Shown in pieces: positions 43,566 through 53,726 of a stretch of DNA of 64,000 nt. Made by a program: the position numbers and the translations under genes. The DNA comes from GCA-2733415 sp965178635 (GTDB taxonomy: Bacteria; Bacteroidota; Bacteroidia; Flavobacteriales; Flavobacteriaceae): NCBI GenBank assembly GCA_965178635.1, contig CBCXVT010000038.1:1-64000 (forward strand), given 5' to 3'. Numbering within the stretch: position 1 is the stretch's first letter; the number at the start of each line of letters is the position of its first letter. The notes below the pieces were generated by a model that was not told the origin of the DNA, ran no database searches, and saw only the letters and a program-made list of their open reading frames with translations.

Positions 43566-44711
43566 TTAGTCAACAAACTCTTTTAACACACCAACCACAT
43601 AATCGATTTCTTCTTTAGTATTGTATTTTGAGAACGAAAAACGCAATGATGGTTTTTGCATATCCTCACCAAAAAGAATTTCAGACAACACATGTGATCC
43701 CTTTGAACTTCCACTCTGGCAAGCGCTTCCTTTAGAACATGCTATACCGTTTAAATCTAATTGAAATAAAACTATTAATGCTTTTTGAGCAGACACCGGC
43801 AGCAATAAGTTTACCAAAGTATATGTGCTTTTTTCTAAATAACCAGATAAGCCGTTAAACTTTATAGTCGGAATTGCTTTTGTTATTTCTTGAATAAAGT
43901 ACGCCTTTAAACTTTTTACATAAGCACTATCTTTCTCTAGGTTATCATACACGTCTTTATACGCCACATCTAACCCAACTATATTGTGCACAGATTCTGT
44001 CCCTGCTCTATAACCACGTTCTTGTCCACCTCCAAAAATTAATGAATTCAAACCACTGTTTTTTCGCATAAATGCAAAACCAACACCTTTTGGCCCGTGA
44101 AATTTATGTGCACTCACCGCACAGAAATCAATCTTAACTTTACTTAAGTCCACATTATAATGACCAATTGACTGCACAGTATCACTATGAAACAACGCAC
44201 TGTATTCTTGACATAATTCAGACACTGCTTCAATGTCTAAAATATTTCCAAGTTCGTTATTAACATGCATTAAACTGACTAATGTTTTACCTTTATTTTC
44301 AACTAGTAAATCTTTCAAACTATCAAGATTCACAGAACCATTTTCATCTAAAGCCACATAATCTATAACCGTATCAAAACATTTATTTAACGCTTCACAG
44401 GCGTGACCAATAGCATGATGTTCAATTTTTGAAGTAATAATTCGTTTTACACCCAAATCTCTTACTGCTGAATTTAATACAAAGTTATCAGCTTCAGTTC
44501 CACCTGAAGTAAAGATAATTTCAGCTGGAGTCACATTTAACTGTTTGGCTATATTTTTCCTAGCCTGTTCAATTAATGACTTAGCACTTCGCCCAAAACC
44601 GTGTGTTGATGATGGATTTCCGTAATCATTAGTTAAACACGCAGTCATGGCGTTTACCACATTTTCGCTCACACAAGTTGTAGCTGCACTATCAAAATAT
44701 ACTTTCTTCAC
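43566..44711 (-). CDS. Cysteine desulfurase (NifS/IscS-like)
   Basis: A 381-residue class V aminotransferase-fold enzyme. The PLP lysine lies in S-A-H-K-F-H-G-P-K-G, the histidine in H-x-D-x-x-Q, and the sulfur-carrying cysteine in G-S-A-C-Q-S-G-S. It takes sulfur from cysteine for iron-sulfur clusters or thiolation. The N-terminus V-Y-F-D-S-A-A-T-T matches IscS/NifS more than SufS. It is alone on its strand, so the pathway it serves is not shown by neighbours. Confidence 0.93.
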   Translation of the reverse strand: MKKVYFDSAATTCVSENVVNAMTACLTNDYGNPSSTHGFGRSAKSLIEQARKNIAKQLNVTPAEIIFTSGGTEADNFVLNSAVRDLGVKRIITSKIEHHAIGHACEALNKCFDTVIDYVALDENGSVNLDSLKDLLVENKGKTLVSLMHVNNELGNILDIEAVSELCQEYSALFHSDTVQSIGHYNVDLSKVKIDFCAVSAHKFHGPKGVGFAFMRKNSGLNSLIFGGGQERGYRAGTESVHNIVGLDVAYKDVYDNLEKDSAYVKSLKAYFIQEITKAIPTIKFNGLSGYLEKSTYTLVNLLLPVSAQKALIVLFQLDLNGIACSKGSACQSGSSKGSHVLSEILFGEDMQKPSLRFSFSKYNTKEEIDYVVGVLKEFVD

Positions 44712-44822
44712 GTAATAAATTCTTTAAGTTTTATAAAAAAGGATGGGTAAAAATAACCTATTTTAAATTATTATCAACAAATATTCGTTAATTTGTAATT
44801 TACTATAACAACCATTAAATTT

Positions 44823-45737
44823 ATGTTCCGAAAAGTACTTCTCACACTTTCTTTATTAGCTCTAATATCATGTGATGATGGAGATATTTTTGTAAGTGAA
44901 TTAGATTTCCCACAAACCCTAGAGTATTGCACTGGAAGTAATGATCTAATTATTTACACTATTAAAGATTCCCCTTACGAATCTTTATCAGTAAGACTAC
45001 CCTTAAGTAACGAAACCAATCTTACATCTGAAGGAAATTTCAATACTTCATTATCCAGTACTAATACTTTTAATTACAGAACGTATAGTGGAGATCCTTC
45101 AAATATCTTTTGTAATTCCTTACCACCAACATCACCAGAAATAACCGGAAACTCTGAAGCTACAAACGGAACTGTAAATTTTTCAACAACTTTAGAAGAA
45201 GATGACAATGATGGTATCCCAGCCAACCTAGAAGATGATAATATTGATGGAGATGACGACCCATCAACTAACCCAACTGATACTGATGGAGATGGTGTCC
45301 CAAATTATTTAGATTCTGATGATGATGGTGACAATGTACCAACAGTAAATGAAGATTCAGACCCAAATGGAGACGGTGATTTATCTGATGCTTTAGACAC
45401 AGATATGGATGGCATACCAAACTATCTAGATACAGATGATGACAACGATGGAATCATTACTCGTTATGAAGATACAAATGCTGATTTGAACCCTACAAAT
45501 GATATTTCAGACCCAACAATTGGCCCAGATTATTTAAATAATACAGTAAACTCATCAACAATAATTGATGAATATAAAGACCATACAAAAAACCAAACAT
45601 ATTTATGTATTATTGAAATTGAGAATATGATATTAATTAACAACTCAAACAATGAAGAGCTAATTAATGACAATTACTTTTTCGGAACAATCAATTCATT
45701 TATAAACAATTACACATATTCAGTGGGTTTTAATTAA
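44823..45737 (+). CDS. Lipoprotein with thrombospondin type 3-like calcium repeats
   Basis: A 304-residue protein with a lipoprotein signal (L-I-S-C near residue 17). Between about 130 and 220 it holds several acidic D-x-D-x-D-G repeats (D-T-D-G-D-G-V-P-N-Y and related) typical of calcium-binding thrombospondin type 3 motifs. The N-terminal region was not recognised, and the C-terminal part is aromatic-rich. Such surface lipoproteins are common in Flavobacteria, with roles in adhesion or display inferred. It precedes the T9SS-secreted protein by about 130 bp. Confidence 0.8.
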   Translation: MFRKVLLTLSLLALISCDDGDIFVSELDFPQTLEYCTGSNDLIIYTIKDSPYESLSVRLPLSNETNLTSEGNFNTSLSSTNTFNYRTYSGDPSNIFCNSLPPTSPEITGNSEATNGTVNFSTTLEEDDNDGIPANLEDDNIDGDDDPSTNPTDTDGDGVPNYLDSDDDGDNVPTVNEDSDPNGDGDLSDALDTDMDGIPNYLDTDDDNDGIITRYEDTNADLNPTNDISDPTIGPDYLNNTVNSSTIIDEYKDHTKNQTYLCIIEIENMILINNSNNEELINDNYFFGTINSFINNYTYSVGFN

Positions 45738-45865
45738 TTATTTTACGCAGTTAAACGATTATTTTACACCTTATATAGAATAAACAACAATTTGTTAATA
45801 AAATAAAATAAATAAACTTTATATTTAAGTACCAATTATATATTTTAGCAGCAAACATATTCAGT

Positions 45866-47835
45866 ATGAAAAAATTACATTCACAATAGCAGCAATCTTA
45901 GGCTTTAGCTCTTTAGCATTAGCACAAGATTTATACGTTTCTCCTACAAGTTACATGTATGTACAAGATGAAATTGTATTCGTAAATGATGATATCCGTT
46001 TAGAAGCAGCAGATTCAAATATATATTTACGTGATGGGGCGCAATTAATTCAGAACACAGACACAAAGAACTCTGATTTAGGTGAGTTGTCTGTATACCA
46101 GCACCAAACTGGTGGTATTTATGAATACTCATACTGGGGATCTCCTGTAGGAGTTAGCACAACGAGTGTTCCACAGACAGGCGGAACTAACCCTACTTCT
46201 GCGGCTTTAAAAAATAACGAAAACTTTGATGTTACAAATTTACACCAAGCTGCATCTACTGCGTTAAATGAAACAAACTCAGTAACATATCCTGTTTCTC
46301 CATACGGATACAACAGCACAGTAGCTCAATTAAAATCATATTGGATATATAAAACTGTAAATGCGTTTAGTTACGCACAATGGGATCAAGTTACTAATAC
46401 CGGTGATGTAGATTCTGGTTGGGGTTTTACTATGAAAGGAACACCTGGAGGCAACACTTTAACATCTGGTAATGTGATAGACTTTAGAGGAAGGCCAAAC
46501 ACTGGTACAATGGTAATTCCATGTGCTTGGAACGGTTCAAGCTCTGCAGATCCAGCTTATGATGGGTTATTAGCAAGCCAAGTGGAGTCATTAATTGGTA
46601 ATCCATACCCTTCGGCAATAGATTTAAAGCTACTTTTTGTTGACCCAGCTAACCTTACTGGGCACAATAGAAATACCGATTTAGAATTAGCAGTTTACTT
46701 TTGGGAAGATTCTGGAGTTGCAACGCACTATATGGCAGACTATGAAGGAGGTTATGCTACTTATATTCCTGGAGACTTAACGGTAGATACTGATCACGGA
46801 ACATATGCACCTGCACAATTTACACGCTTTTTAGTTGGAACAGATGTAGGGGAATCTACAGGAGGAATTATTAGCTTATCTGGTGATTACACAGGAAACA
46901 ACAGCAGGCGTTTTGCAGCAATTGGACAAGGTTTTATGGTAAGAAGTTCTGATGGAGTTTCTGGAGGTTCAAATGTAACATTAGACAACTCTATGCGTGT
47001 ATACATGAAACAAGACAATACTTTAGGCGGTAATGGATCTATCTTTAATAAAACAGGAGACAATTCAGATACTAACGAAGTTGTAGCTATGTCTCACAAC
47101 GGACTAGATTACCAAAACATTGTTAACAACCCAACTATTGTTCCTGAGATTAGATTATTAACTAAAATTAATGACACATATTACAGGGAAAGTGTAATCG
47201 CTTTTAGAGCAAACACTGACGCAAGTTTCAAGGCAGGTTGTGACGGACGTATTGCTCAAAAGTTAAAAACAGACGCTTACTTTATAGCTGATGAGAATGA
47301 ATTGTCTATAAAATCTATAACATATGATGTTGATGCAAAAATACCGTTTGGTATAGCTGCAAAAAACAACATGAGCACATACAGCATTACTGTAAACAGA
47401 CTTAAGAATGTATCTGATCATGTAGATGTTTACATTTATGACAAGTTAAACAACACTTATACTGATATTAAAAACGGTACTCTTGACATTACTTTAGATG
47501 CCGGAACTTATAATGATAGATTTGAAGTTGTGTTCAAAAACGCATCACAAGAACAAGAAGAACTTGAAATTACAGAAGAAGAAATTGTTAGTTCTTTCAA
47601 CGTATACCAAAACAACACTAATAATGTGTTAACTATCAAAAACCCTAAGGCATATATCGTAAAATCATTTATGATGTTTGACGTTACTGGTAAATTAATT
47701 TACAACAAAACAAACTTAGGAAATAACGAAGAGTACACATTCCCTACAAGTTCATTAAGCAACGGTATGTACTTAACAAAAGTAACTACTGATCAAGATT
47801 TTGAAATTACTAAAAAAGTAATGGTTCATAACTAA
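45866..47835 (+). CDS. T9SS type A sorting domain-containing secreted protein, single-base frameshift in signal peptide
   Basis: From 45955 to the end the frame is open for 626 residues. The natural start is the ATG at 45866, but the A6 run at 45869-45874 is one base short; adding an A gives M-K-K-I-T-F-T-I-A-A-I-L-G-F and A-L-A-Q, a normal signal peptide. The C-terminal 80 residues form a Por-type sorting domain (F-D-V-T-G-K-L, then S-N-G-M-Y and K-V-M-V at the end) that directs export by the type IX system. The large central part, rich in G, S, T and aromatics, is not recognised and is probably a surface or adhesive region. The missing A is likely a sequencing error. Confidence 0.85.
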
Positions 47836-47855
47836 GGTCTTAATTACATAAGATT

Positions 47856-47890
47856 AAAAAAAACCAAAGCTTAATTGCTTTGGTTTTTTT
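47856..47890 (+). terminator. Intrinsic terminator after the T9SS-secreted protein
   Basis: AAAACCAAAGC and GCTTTGGTTTT pair across TTAATT, followed by T residues. Confidence 0.85.
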
Positions 47891-47958
47891 ATGTTTTATT
47901 TTACACATAATTCAGTACAGCTTTGTAAATTGCAACATGCTATAAATAAAGCAAAATT

Positions 47959-48570
47959 ATGTCCTTCAAAAAACTAACACCTTTATTAAAAGAAGCTTTA
48001 GAAAGAATTGGTTATGACGAACCAACCTCTTTTCAAAAAACTATTCTACCAAAAATAAAAGGAGGGGCTGATGTTTTTGGTATTGCCCCAAAAGATTCCG
48101 GAAAGACTGATGCCTTAATTATTAGTACAATTCAAAAATTAAAAGCGGAAGCTTATCAAGATTCCCCAAGAGTATTAATTTTTGTAAAAGACAAAAAAGC
48201 TGCACTAGCCTTAGAAGCTAATTTTAAAAGATTTACTAGAGGAACAGATTTAAGAGTTTACCCTGCATATGACGAGCAGAATATTGATCATCAAAAAGAT
48301 GAAATCTACTATGGTCAAGATATTATTATTACTACACCTAAACGGTTAAGTAAACTCTATCTAATAAATGGTATTCATTTAGGAGAAGTACAATTATTAG
48401 TTATTGAAGATGCTGAATTTTTAGCATCTAACAACTTACATGCTGAAATCATAAGAGTATCTGAGAGCATTAAGAGATGTCAATATTTAATATTCGCAGA
48501 TAAATATTATCCAAAGTTTGATAAATTTGAAAATGCGTTTATGTCAAACGCTCAATTAATAAAACTATAA
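47959..48570 (+). CDS. Short DEAD-box helicase-like protein (RecA1 domain only)
   Basis: A 203-residue protein matching only the first RecA-like domain of DEAD-box helicases: a Q-like motif (S-F-Q-K), a Walker A variant A-P-K-D-S-G-K-T, T-P-K-R-L and a motif II altered to I-E-D-A-E in place of D-E-A-D. The second RecA domain is missing, so it cannot work as a normal helicase. The same short form occurs near the gld genes in other Flavobacteria, so it is not a truncation unique to this genome. It may bind ATP or RNA. It lies 15 bp before gldF. Confidence 0.75.
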   Translation: MSFKKLTPLLKEALERIGYDEPTSFQKTILPKIKGGADVFGIAPKDSGKTDALIISTIQKLKAEAYQDSPRVLIFVKDKKAALALEANFKRFTRGTDLRVYPAYDEQNIDHQKDEIYYGQDIIITTPKRLSKLYLINGIHLGEVQLLVIEDAEFLASNNLHAEIIRVSESIKRCQYLIFADKYYPKFDKFENAFMSNAQLIKL

Positions 48571-48585
48571 ATAAGCCATCAACCT

Positions 48586-49296
48586 ATGCTTGCTATATTA
48601 AAAAAAGAAATACAAACGTTCTTTGCTACACCAGTTGGTTATTTAGTTATTGGTGTATTCTTAATTACAAATGGTTTGTTTTTATGGGTATTAAAAGGTG
48701 AATACAATATTTTTGATTACGGATTCGCAGATTTATCGGGTTACTATTTCTTAGCACCTTGGCTATTCTTATTCTTGATTCCTGCAATAACAATGAAAAG
48801 TTTTTCTGAAGAAAAAAAACAAGGCACATTAGAATTGTTACTCACAAAACCAATTTCATTAACACAACTCATTTTAGGAAAGTATCTTGGCGCCTTAAGT
48901 TTAATTATTATTGCATTAATCCCAACACTATTATACATTTATACAGTTCATCAATTAGGAAACCCTATAGGAAACATCGATTTAGGAAGTGCTATTGGAG
49001 CGTACACTGGTTTATTAGGTGTTGCCATGATCTATAGTTCTATTGGTATATTTACATCAACTGTTAGTAACAATCAAATTGTATCGTTCATATTGGCTGT
49101 CATTTTATGTTTTATCATGTATTTTGGTTTTGATACATTATCTGAAAGCACAATGAACTCAATTAGTTTAATTGGTATAAAAAATCATTTTGAAAACATT
49201 AGCAAAGGTATTATTGACACAAGAGATGTTATCTATTTTATAAGTACTTCTGCCTTATTTCTATACACTACTAAATTAATTTTAGCAAAAAAATAA
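48586..49296 (+). CDS. gldF: Gliding motility ABC transporter permease GldF
   Basis: A 236-residue inner-membrane protein with about six helices and the ABC-2 type permease core (F-S-E-E-K-K-Q-G-T-L-E-L-L-L near 70). Together with GldG and the ATPase GldA it forms an ABC complex needed for gliding in Flavobacterium. The next gene overlaps its stop by one base, starting a gldF-orf-gldG operon. The gldA gene is not in this window. Confidence 0.93.
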   Translation: MLAILKKEIQTFFATPVGYLVIGVFLITNGLFLWVLKGEYNIFDYGFADLSGYYFLAPWLFLFLIPAITMKSFSEEKKQGTLELLLTKPISLTQLILGKYLGALSLIIIALIPTLLYIYTVHQLGNPIGNIDLGSAIGAYTGLLGVAMIYSSIGIFTSTVSNNQIVSFILAVILCFIMYFGFDTLSESTMNSISLIGIKNHFENISKGIIDTRDVIYFISTSALFLYTTKLILAKK

Positions 49297-49850
49297 TGAT
49301 GATTTACACACCTACTCTAATCATATCTTGCATCATAATTGCAGTATTACTGTTTTTATTTTTAAACACTATTGATAACAAACGTAAACTATTAAACACC
49401 GTATTGGCTATTGCAATAACACCTCTAGCCTATTTCTATATATGGTATCCAATTTCAACAATTTTCCTACCATATCATCATCAAAAACAATTTGAAAGCA
49501 ATTCATGGAGCGAAAAACCCGGCTTACGTTATGAGATGATTGACAATATGATTGCTACAAATTTCTTAATTGGAAAATCTAAAGATGAGGTAGCGCAATT
49601 ACTAGGGCAAGTACAATGGTTAAGCTGGAATGACGCCAATAAAGACTTTGATCCAGATGTATGGAACTACGGATTAGGACTAATTCCGGGTGCTTTTCAA
49701 GACATTAAAGAGGATGTTGAAATCACTTTCACAAATAACAAAGTAAGCGCTGTGAAATTATCTCAAGCAGAATACAGTTTTGATGATAAAGAAGGTGAAT
49801 CAAACAAAAAACTAGATTCAATTAACGCAAGATTTAATACTAAAAAATGA
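49296..49850 (+). CDS. Membrane protein between gldF and gldG
   Basis: A 184-residue protein with two N-terminal hydrophobic helices (about 5-24 and 33-55), then a soluble domain. The motif L-I-G-K-S-K-D-E-V-A-Q-L-L-G (near 93-106) resembles the BamE/SmpA type fold, which binds membrane partners. It overlaps gldF by one base and gldG by four, so it is made with them. It is an extra gene relative to the simple gldFG pair and may be a regulator or partner of the transporter, though this is inference. Confidence 0.78.
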   Translation: MMIYTPTLIISCIIIAVLLFLFLNTIDNKRKLLNTVLAIAITPLAYFYIWYPISTIFLPYHHQKQFESNSWSEKPGLRYEMIDNMIATNFLIGKSKDEVAQLLGQVQWLSWNDANKDFDPDVWNYGLGLIPGAFQDIKEDVEITFTNNKVSAVKLSQAEYSFDDKEGESNKKLDSINARFNTKK

Positions 49851-51502
49851 ATCTGAAAAACAATATTATAAAAGCATCAATAGCTTTAATTGTAGTACTT
49901 GGTGTTAACTATTTAGGGTCAAAAATATACTCACGTCATGACATTACCGAAGATAGCAGATATACACTTTCTGAAGCATCAAAAGAAACCGTCACAACTG
50001 ATGAACCGATTTATGTAGATGTGTTTCTGACTGGAGATATGCCTTCAGAATTTAAACGTTTACAAACAGAAACAAAACAACTATTAGAAGAATTCACAGA
50101 GGTAAACGACAACATTATCATTTCTTATGTAAATCCGAAAGATGAAAACCCAGACGTTAACGTATTAACTTCAGAAATGGAGAAGTACGGGATGCCAGCG
50201 TTAAGAGTAGATGTAAAAGAAAACGGAAAAACATCTCAAGAAGTTATTTTCCCATGGGCCGTTATTAATCATAACCAAAAAGTAGCAAAAGTATCTTTAA
50301 TAAAGACAAATGCCAGAAATTCAATTGACAGAGTAAACAATTCTGTGCAACATTTAGAATACGCTTTTGCAAGTGCTTTTAAAGAAGTCATCGCTAAAAA
50401 ATCAAAAACTATTGGATTGTTAATTGGTAATAAACAATTAGAAAGCAAGTATGTTTATGACTTTTTAAACACATTAGAACGCAATTATTACATCATACCA
50501 GTTGCGTTAGATTCTGCTGATATAAAACCTGTTGAAACACTTAAAAATCTTCAGAAATTAGATTTATTATTAAGCGCGAAACCTCAAAAATCATTTTCTG
50601 ACAATCAGAAATATGCATTAGATCAATACACTATTAACGGAGGAAAATCGCTTTGGTTATTAGACGCCGTACATGCCGAAATGGATAGCATTTCAGAAAA
50701 AGGACAAACCTTAGCTTTAGGGAGAGATTTGAATTTGAACGACATGTTTTTTCAATATGGTTTTAGAGTAAATCCTGTTTTAGTAAAGGACATGTATGCT
50801 TCAGATGTGATGTTATTAGACAATAACAATCAACCCAACCGTTATCCTTGGTTTTACAACCCTGTAGTCATACCTCAAATAAAACATGCAATTGTCAACA
50901 ACATCAATCCCGTAAAATTTGAATTTGCGAACACAATCGATCTTGTAAAACAAGGCATAAACATTAAAAAAACACCTCTACTACAAACATCTGATATTTC
51001 TGCAACAGTTGGTATGCCGAAAATTATCAGCATAAATGAAATCAACAACAAGCCAAACGCTGAAGCTTTTACCAAGAAGAACTTAACACTCGCTGCGTTA
51101 TTAGAAGGAAACTTCACTTCAACCTATAAAAACAGAGTAAAACCTTTTGATTACAAAGATCATAAAGATGAAAATAGGGCATCAAAAATGATTGTAATTG
51201 CTGATGGCGATGTGATAAAGAATCAGATGGATAGAGGAAAACCTTTACCATTAGGTTATGATAAATGGACGCAACAGAACTACGGAAACAAAGAATTTTT
51301 ATTAAACGCTGTCAACTATTTATTAGATGACACTGGCTTGATCAGTGTTAGAAATAAAGAAGTTAAAATTCCATTCTTAGACGTAGAACGTGTGACTAAA
51401 GAAAGAACCAAATGGCAAGCCTTAAATATTTTACTACCTCTGTTGTTACTGGTAATTTTCGGAATAGTATATACATACATCAGAAGGCGTAAATACAGCT
51501 AA
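49847..51502 (+). CDS. gldG: Gliding motility-associated protein GldG
   Basis: A 551-residue protein with an N-terminal membrane helix (about 7-24), a large periplasmic domain of the GldG/ABC-type uncharacterised family (L-T-G-D-M-P-S-E-F, Y-V-N-P-K-D near 93-97) and a C-terminal helix (about 525-545) ending R-R-R-K. It forms the periplasmic part of the GldFG complex for gliding motility. The start overlaps the preceding ORF by four bases. dnaN follows after a 95-bp gap with its own promoter. Confidence 0.93.
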   Translation: MNLKNNIIKASIALIVVLGVNYLGSKIYSRHDITEDSRYTLSEASKETVTTDEPIYVDVFLTGDMPSEFKRLQTETKQLLEEFTEVNDNIIISYVNPKDENPDVNVLTSEMEKYGMPALRVDVKENGKTSQEVIFPWAVINHNQKVAKVSLIKTNARNSIDRVNNSVQHLEYAFASAFKEVIAKKSKTIGLLIGNKQLESKYVYDFLNTLERNYYIIPVALDSADIKPVETLKNLQKLDLLLSAKPQKSFSDNQKYALDQYTINGGKSLWLLDAVHAEMDSISEKGQTLALGRDLNLNDMFFQYGFRVNPVLVKDMYASDVMLLDNNNQPNRYPWFYNPVVIPQIKHAIVNNINPVKFEFANTIDLVKQGINIKKTPLLQTSDISATVGMPKIISINEINNKPNAEAFTKKNLTLAALLEGNFTSTYKNRVKPFDYKDHKDENRASKMIVIADGDVIKNQMDRGKPLPLGYDKWTQQNYGNKEFLLNAVNYLLDDTGLISVRNKEVKIPFLDVERVTKERTKWQALNILLPLLLLVIFGIVYTYIRRRKYS

Positions 51503-51564
51503 TATTTGTTGAAAACCACCTCATCTTGTTAATAACATTCTTTCTTATTCCCAAGTAATTAAGA

Positions 51565-51572
51565 TATATTTG
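51565..51572 (+). promoter_or_regulatory. Bacteroidota-type -7 element for dnaN
   Basis: TATATTTG matches TAnnTTTG exactly, 25 bp before the dnaN ATG. No -33 TTG at the right distance. Confidence 0.5.
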
Positions 51573-51597
51573 TAATTCGTATAAAAAAGAACATAAA

Positions 51598-52716
51598 ATG
51601 AAATTTATAGTTTCAAGCTCATATTTATTAAAACAACTTCAAATTCTTGGAGGCGTTATTAACAGCAACAATACCCTACCTATTTTAGATAACTTTTTGT
51701 TTGAATTAAAACAATCTACATTAGTTGTTTCTGCAAGTGATTTAGAAACAACAATGTCATCTACATTGGAAGTAGAATCAGAGTCTAACGGAAGTGTTGC
51801 TATACCTGCAAGATTACTTTTAGATACTTTAAAAACTTTTCCTGAGCAACCTTTAACGTTTATTATTGAAGACAACAACACTGTTGAAATCAGTTCTAAT
51901 CACGGTAAATACGCTTTAGCATATGCTAATGGTGAGGAGTTTCCAAAATCGGTTTCTTTAGAAAACCCAAGTAAAACATTATTTACTGGAGACATTTTAG
52001 CTACAGCAATTAGTAAAACAATTTTTGCTGCTGGAAATGATGATTTAAGACCAGTAATGAGCGGTGTATTCTTTCAGTTTTCTACAGAAAGTTTAACCTT
52101 TGTAGCTACAGATGCTCACAAATTAGTAAAGTACCAACGTACTGACGTGACTGCTTCTGAGACGGCTGAATTTATCATGCCTAAAAAACCTTTGAATTTA
52201 TTAAAAGGAATTTTAGCAGGTAGTGATAGTGATGTAACTATGGAATACAATGAATCTAATGCAAGATTCACTTTTGATAACATAGACTTAGTTTGCCGTT
52301 TAATTGATGGGAAATACCCTAATTATGAAGCGGTAATTCCAAAAGAAAACCCAAACCAATTAACAATTGCTAGAAATCAATTTTTAAATTCAGTAAAGCG
52401 TGTGTCTATTTTCTCAAACAAAACAACACACCAAATACGTTTAAAAATTGCTGGAGCAGAATTGAATATTTCTGCAGAAGATATTGATTACTCTAACAAA
52501 GCTGAGGAGCGTTTAACTTGTGATTATCAAGGTGATGATTTACAAATTGGATTTAACTCTCGTTTCTTAACAGAGATGTTGAACAATTTAGCTTCAGATG
52601 ATGTGTCATTAGAAATGAGTTTACCTAACAGAGCTGGAATCTTAACCCCTATTGACGGTTTAGATGAAGGCGAGCAAATTACCATGCTTGTAATGCCTGT
52701 AATGCTAAACAACTAA
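51598..52716 (+). CDS. dnaN: DNA polymerase III subunit beta (sliding clamp)
   Basis: A 372-residue clamp with the three repeated clamp domains. It opens with M-K-F-I-V-S-S and L-P-I-L-D-N-F, includes F-V-A-T-D-A-H-K-L and ends near M-L-V-M-P-V-M. It tethers polymerase III to DNA as a dimer. It lies 17 kb from dnaA and next to the gld genes, a known Flavobacteriaceae arrangement. A TAnnTTTG promoter and a bidirectional terminator frame it. Confidence 0.96.
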   Translation: MKFIVSSSYLLKQLQILGGVINSNNTLPILDNFLFELKQSTLVVSASDLETTMSSTLEVESESNGSVAIPARLLLDTLKTFPEQPLTFIIEDNNTVEISSNHGKYALAYANGEEFPKSVSLENPSKTLFTGDILATAISKTIFAAGNDDLRPVMSGVFFQFSTESLTFVATDAHKLVKYQRTDVTASETAEFIMPKKPLNLLKGILAGSDSDVTMEYNESNARFTFDNIDLVCRLIDGKYPNYEAVIPKENPNQLTIARNQFLNSVKRVSIFSNKTTHQIRLKIAGAELNISAEDIDYSNKAEERLTCDYQGDDLQIGFNSRFLTEMLNNLASDDVSLEMSLPNRAGILTPIDGLDEGEQITMLVMPVMLNN

Positions 52717-52740
52717 TACCCAATATAACCAACCAAAACT

Positions 52741-52777
52741 AAAAAGAGGGCTAACATTATGTTAGCCCTCTTTTTTT
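52741..52777. terminator. Bidirectional intrinsic terminator between dnaN and cvfB
   Basis: AAAGAGGGCTAAC pairs perfectly with GTTAGCCCTCTTT across a short loop, with A and T runs on both sides. It serves both convergent genes. Confidence 0.88.
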
Positions 52778-52799
52778 ATTATAATGAGTCCTAATTTAA

Positions 52800-53651
52800 T
52801 TACTCAAAATCTTGTTCTATATCTTCCGCTAAATGAATTCCATCAGCCTCGATAGTAATAATTTTATCTTTATATAACGAACCAATTGCTTTTTTAAACG
52901 TCTTTTTACTCATTTGCACTAGTTGTTTGATGATTTCTGGATTTGATTTATCCGTTAACCCTAAAAAGCCGTCATTCTTTTTTAATTCAGATAGAATATG
53001 TTCTGCATTAGGCTCAATATTTCTATACCCTATTTGCTGAAAAGACACATCAATCTTATTCCCTGGGCGTATTTTTTTAATATACCCAGTCATGATATCC
53101 CCTACCCTAACATCCTTATACACTTGGTCTTCATACACCAAACCTTTATGCAATTGATTAATGATCACGTTAATACCTATATCCGTCATATGAGAAACAA
53201 TAATATCAACTTCATCAAACTCTTTAACAGTTAAGGTTTCATTTGATAAATATTTATTGATTTTACTTGTACCAACAAGCCTGTCAGTTTTATCATCTAA
53301 AAACATATAGACCAAATAGCTTTTACCAGCTTGCATTGGTCGTGCTTGCTCATTAAAAGGAACAAACAAATCTTTTTCAATTCCTAAATCTAAAAACGCA
53401 CCATGACGAGTCACTTGATTCACACGTAACCAACCATATTCACCTAACTGAATGTAAGGCATTTCTGTAGTAGCAATTAGACGTTCCTCGTTATCTAAAT
53501 AAATAAACACATCTAACAACTCACCTATTTCAAATGAGTCTGGTATGTATTTTCCTGGTAACAACACATCATTACCTTCTTCATCTAACAGGAATAATCC
53601 TGGTGGGGTATCTCTATCTATTTCAAGTCTATTTACTCTTCCTAATTCCAT
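52800..53651 (-). CDS. cvfB: CvfB/YitL family S1 RNA-binding protein
   Basis: A 283-residue protein with tandem S1-type domains (G-A-F-L-D-L-G-I-E-K-D-L near 123-134, then I-x-P-G-N-K-I-D-V-S-F-Q) and a C-terminal winged-helix (about 225-275). This layout is the CvfB/YitL family, whose members bind RNA and affect gene expression in other phyla. The target is unknown in Flavobacteria. It shares a bidirectional terminator with dnaN. Confidence 0.88.
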   Translation of the reverse strand: MELGRVNRLEIDRDTPPGLFLLDEEGNDVLLPGKYIPDSFEIGELLDVFIYLDNEERLIATTEMPYIQLGEYGWLRVNQVTRHGAFLDLGIEKDLFVPFNEQARPMQAGKSYLVYMFLDDKTDRLVGTSKINKYLSNETLTVKEFDEVDIIVSHMTDIGINVIINQLHKGLVYEDQVYKDVRVGDIMTGYIKKIRPGNKIDVSFQQIGYRNIEPNAEHILSELKKNDGFLGLTDKSNPEIIKQLVQMSKKTFKKAIGSLYKDKIITIEADGIHLAEDIEQDFE

Positions 53652-53726
53652 AATCGTAATTTACAAGTGCAAAAGTACGTCTTTTTGTGTTTTTGCAGTC
53701 AATTAGTTCCTTTTAAAATTTGAAAC

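Noticed and set aside
47959..48570. Short helicase read as a truncated pseudogene
   Set aside because: There is no helicase remnant in any frame after its stop, and the short form is known beside gld genes in relatives, so it seems a complete gene.
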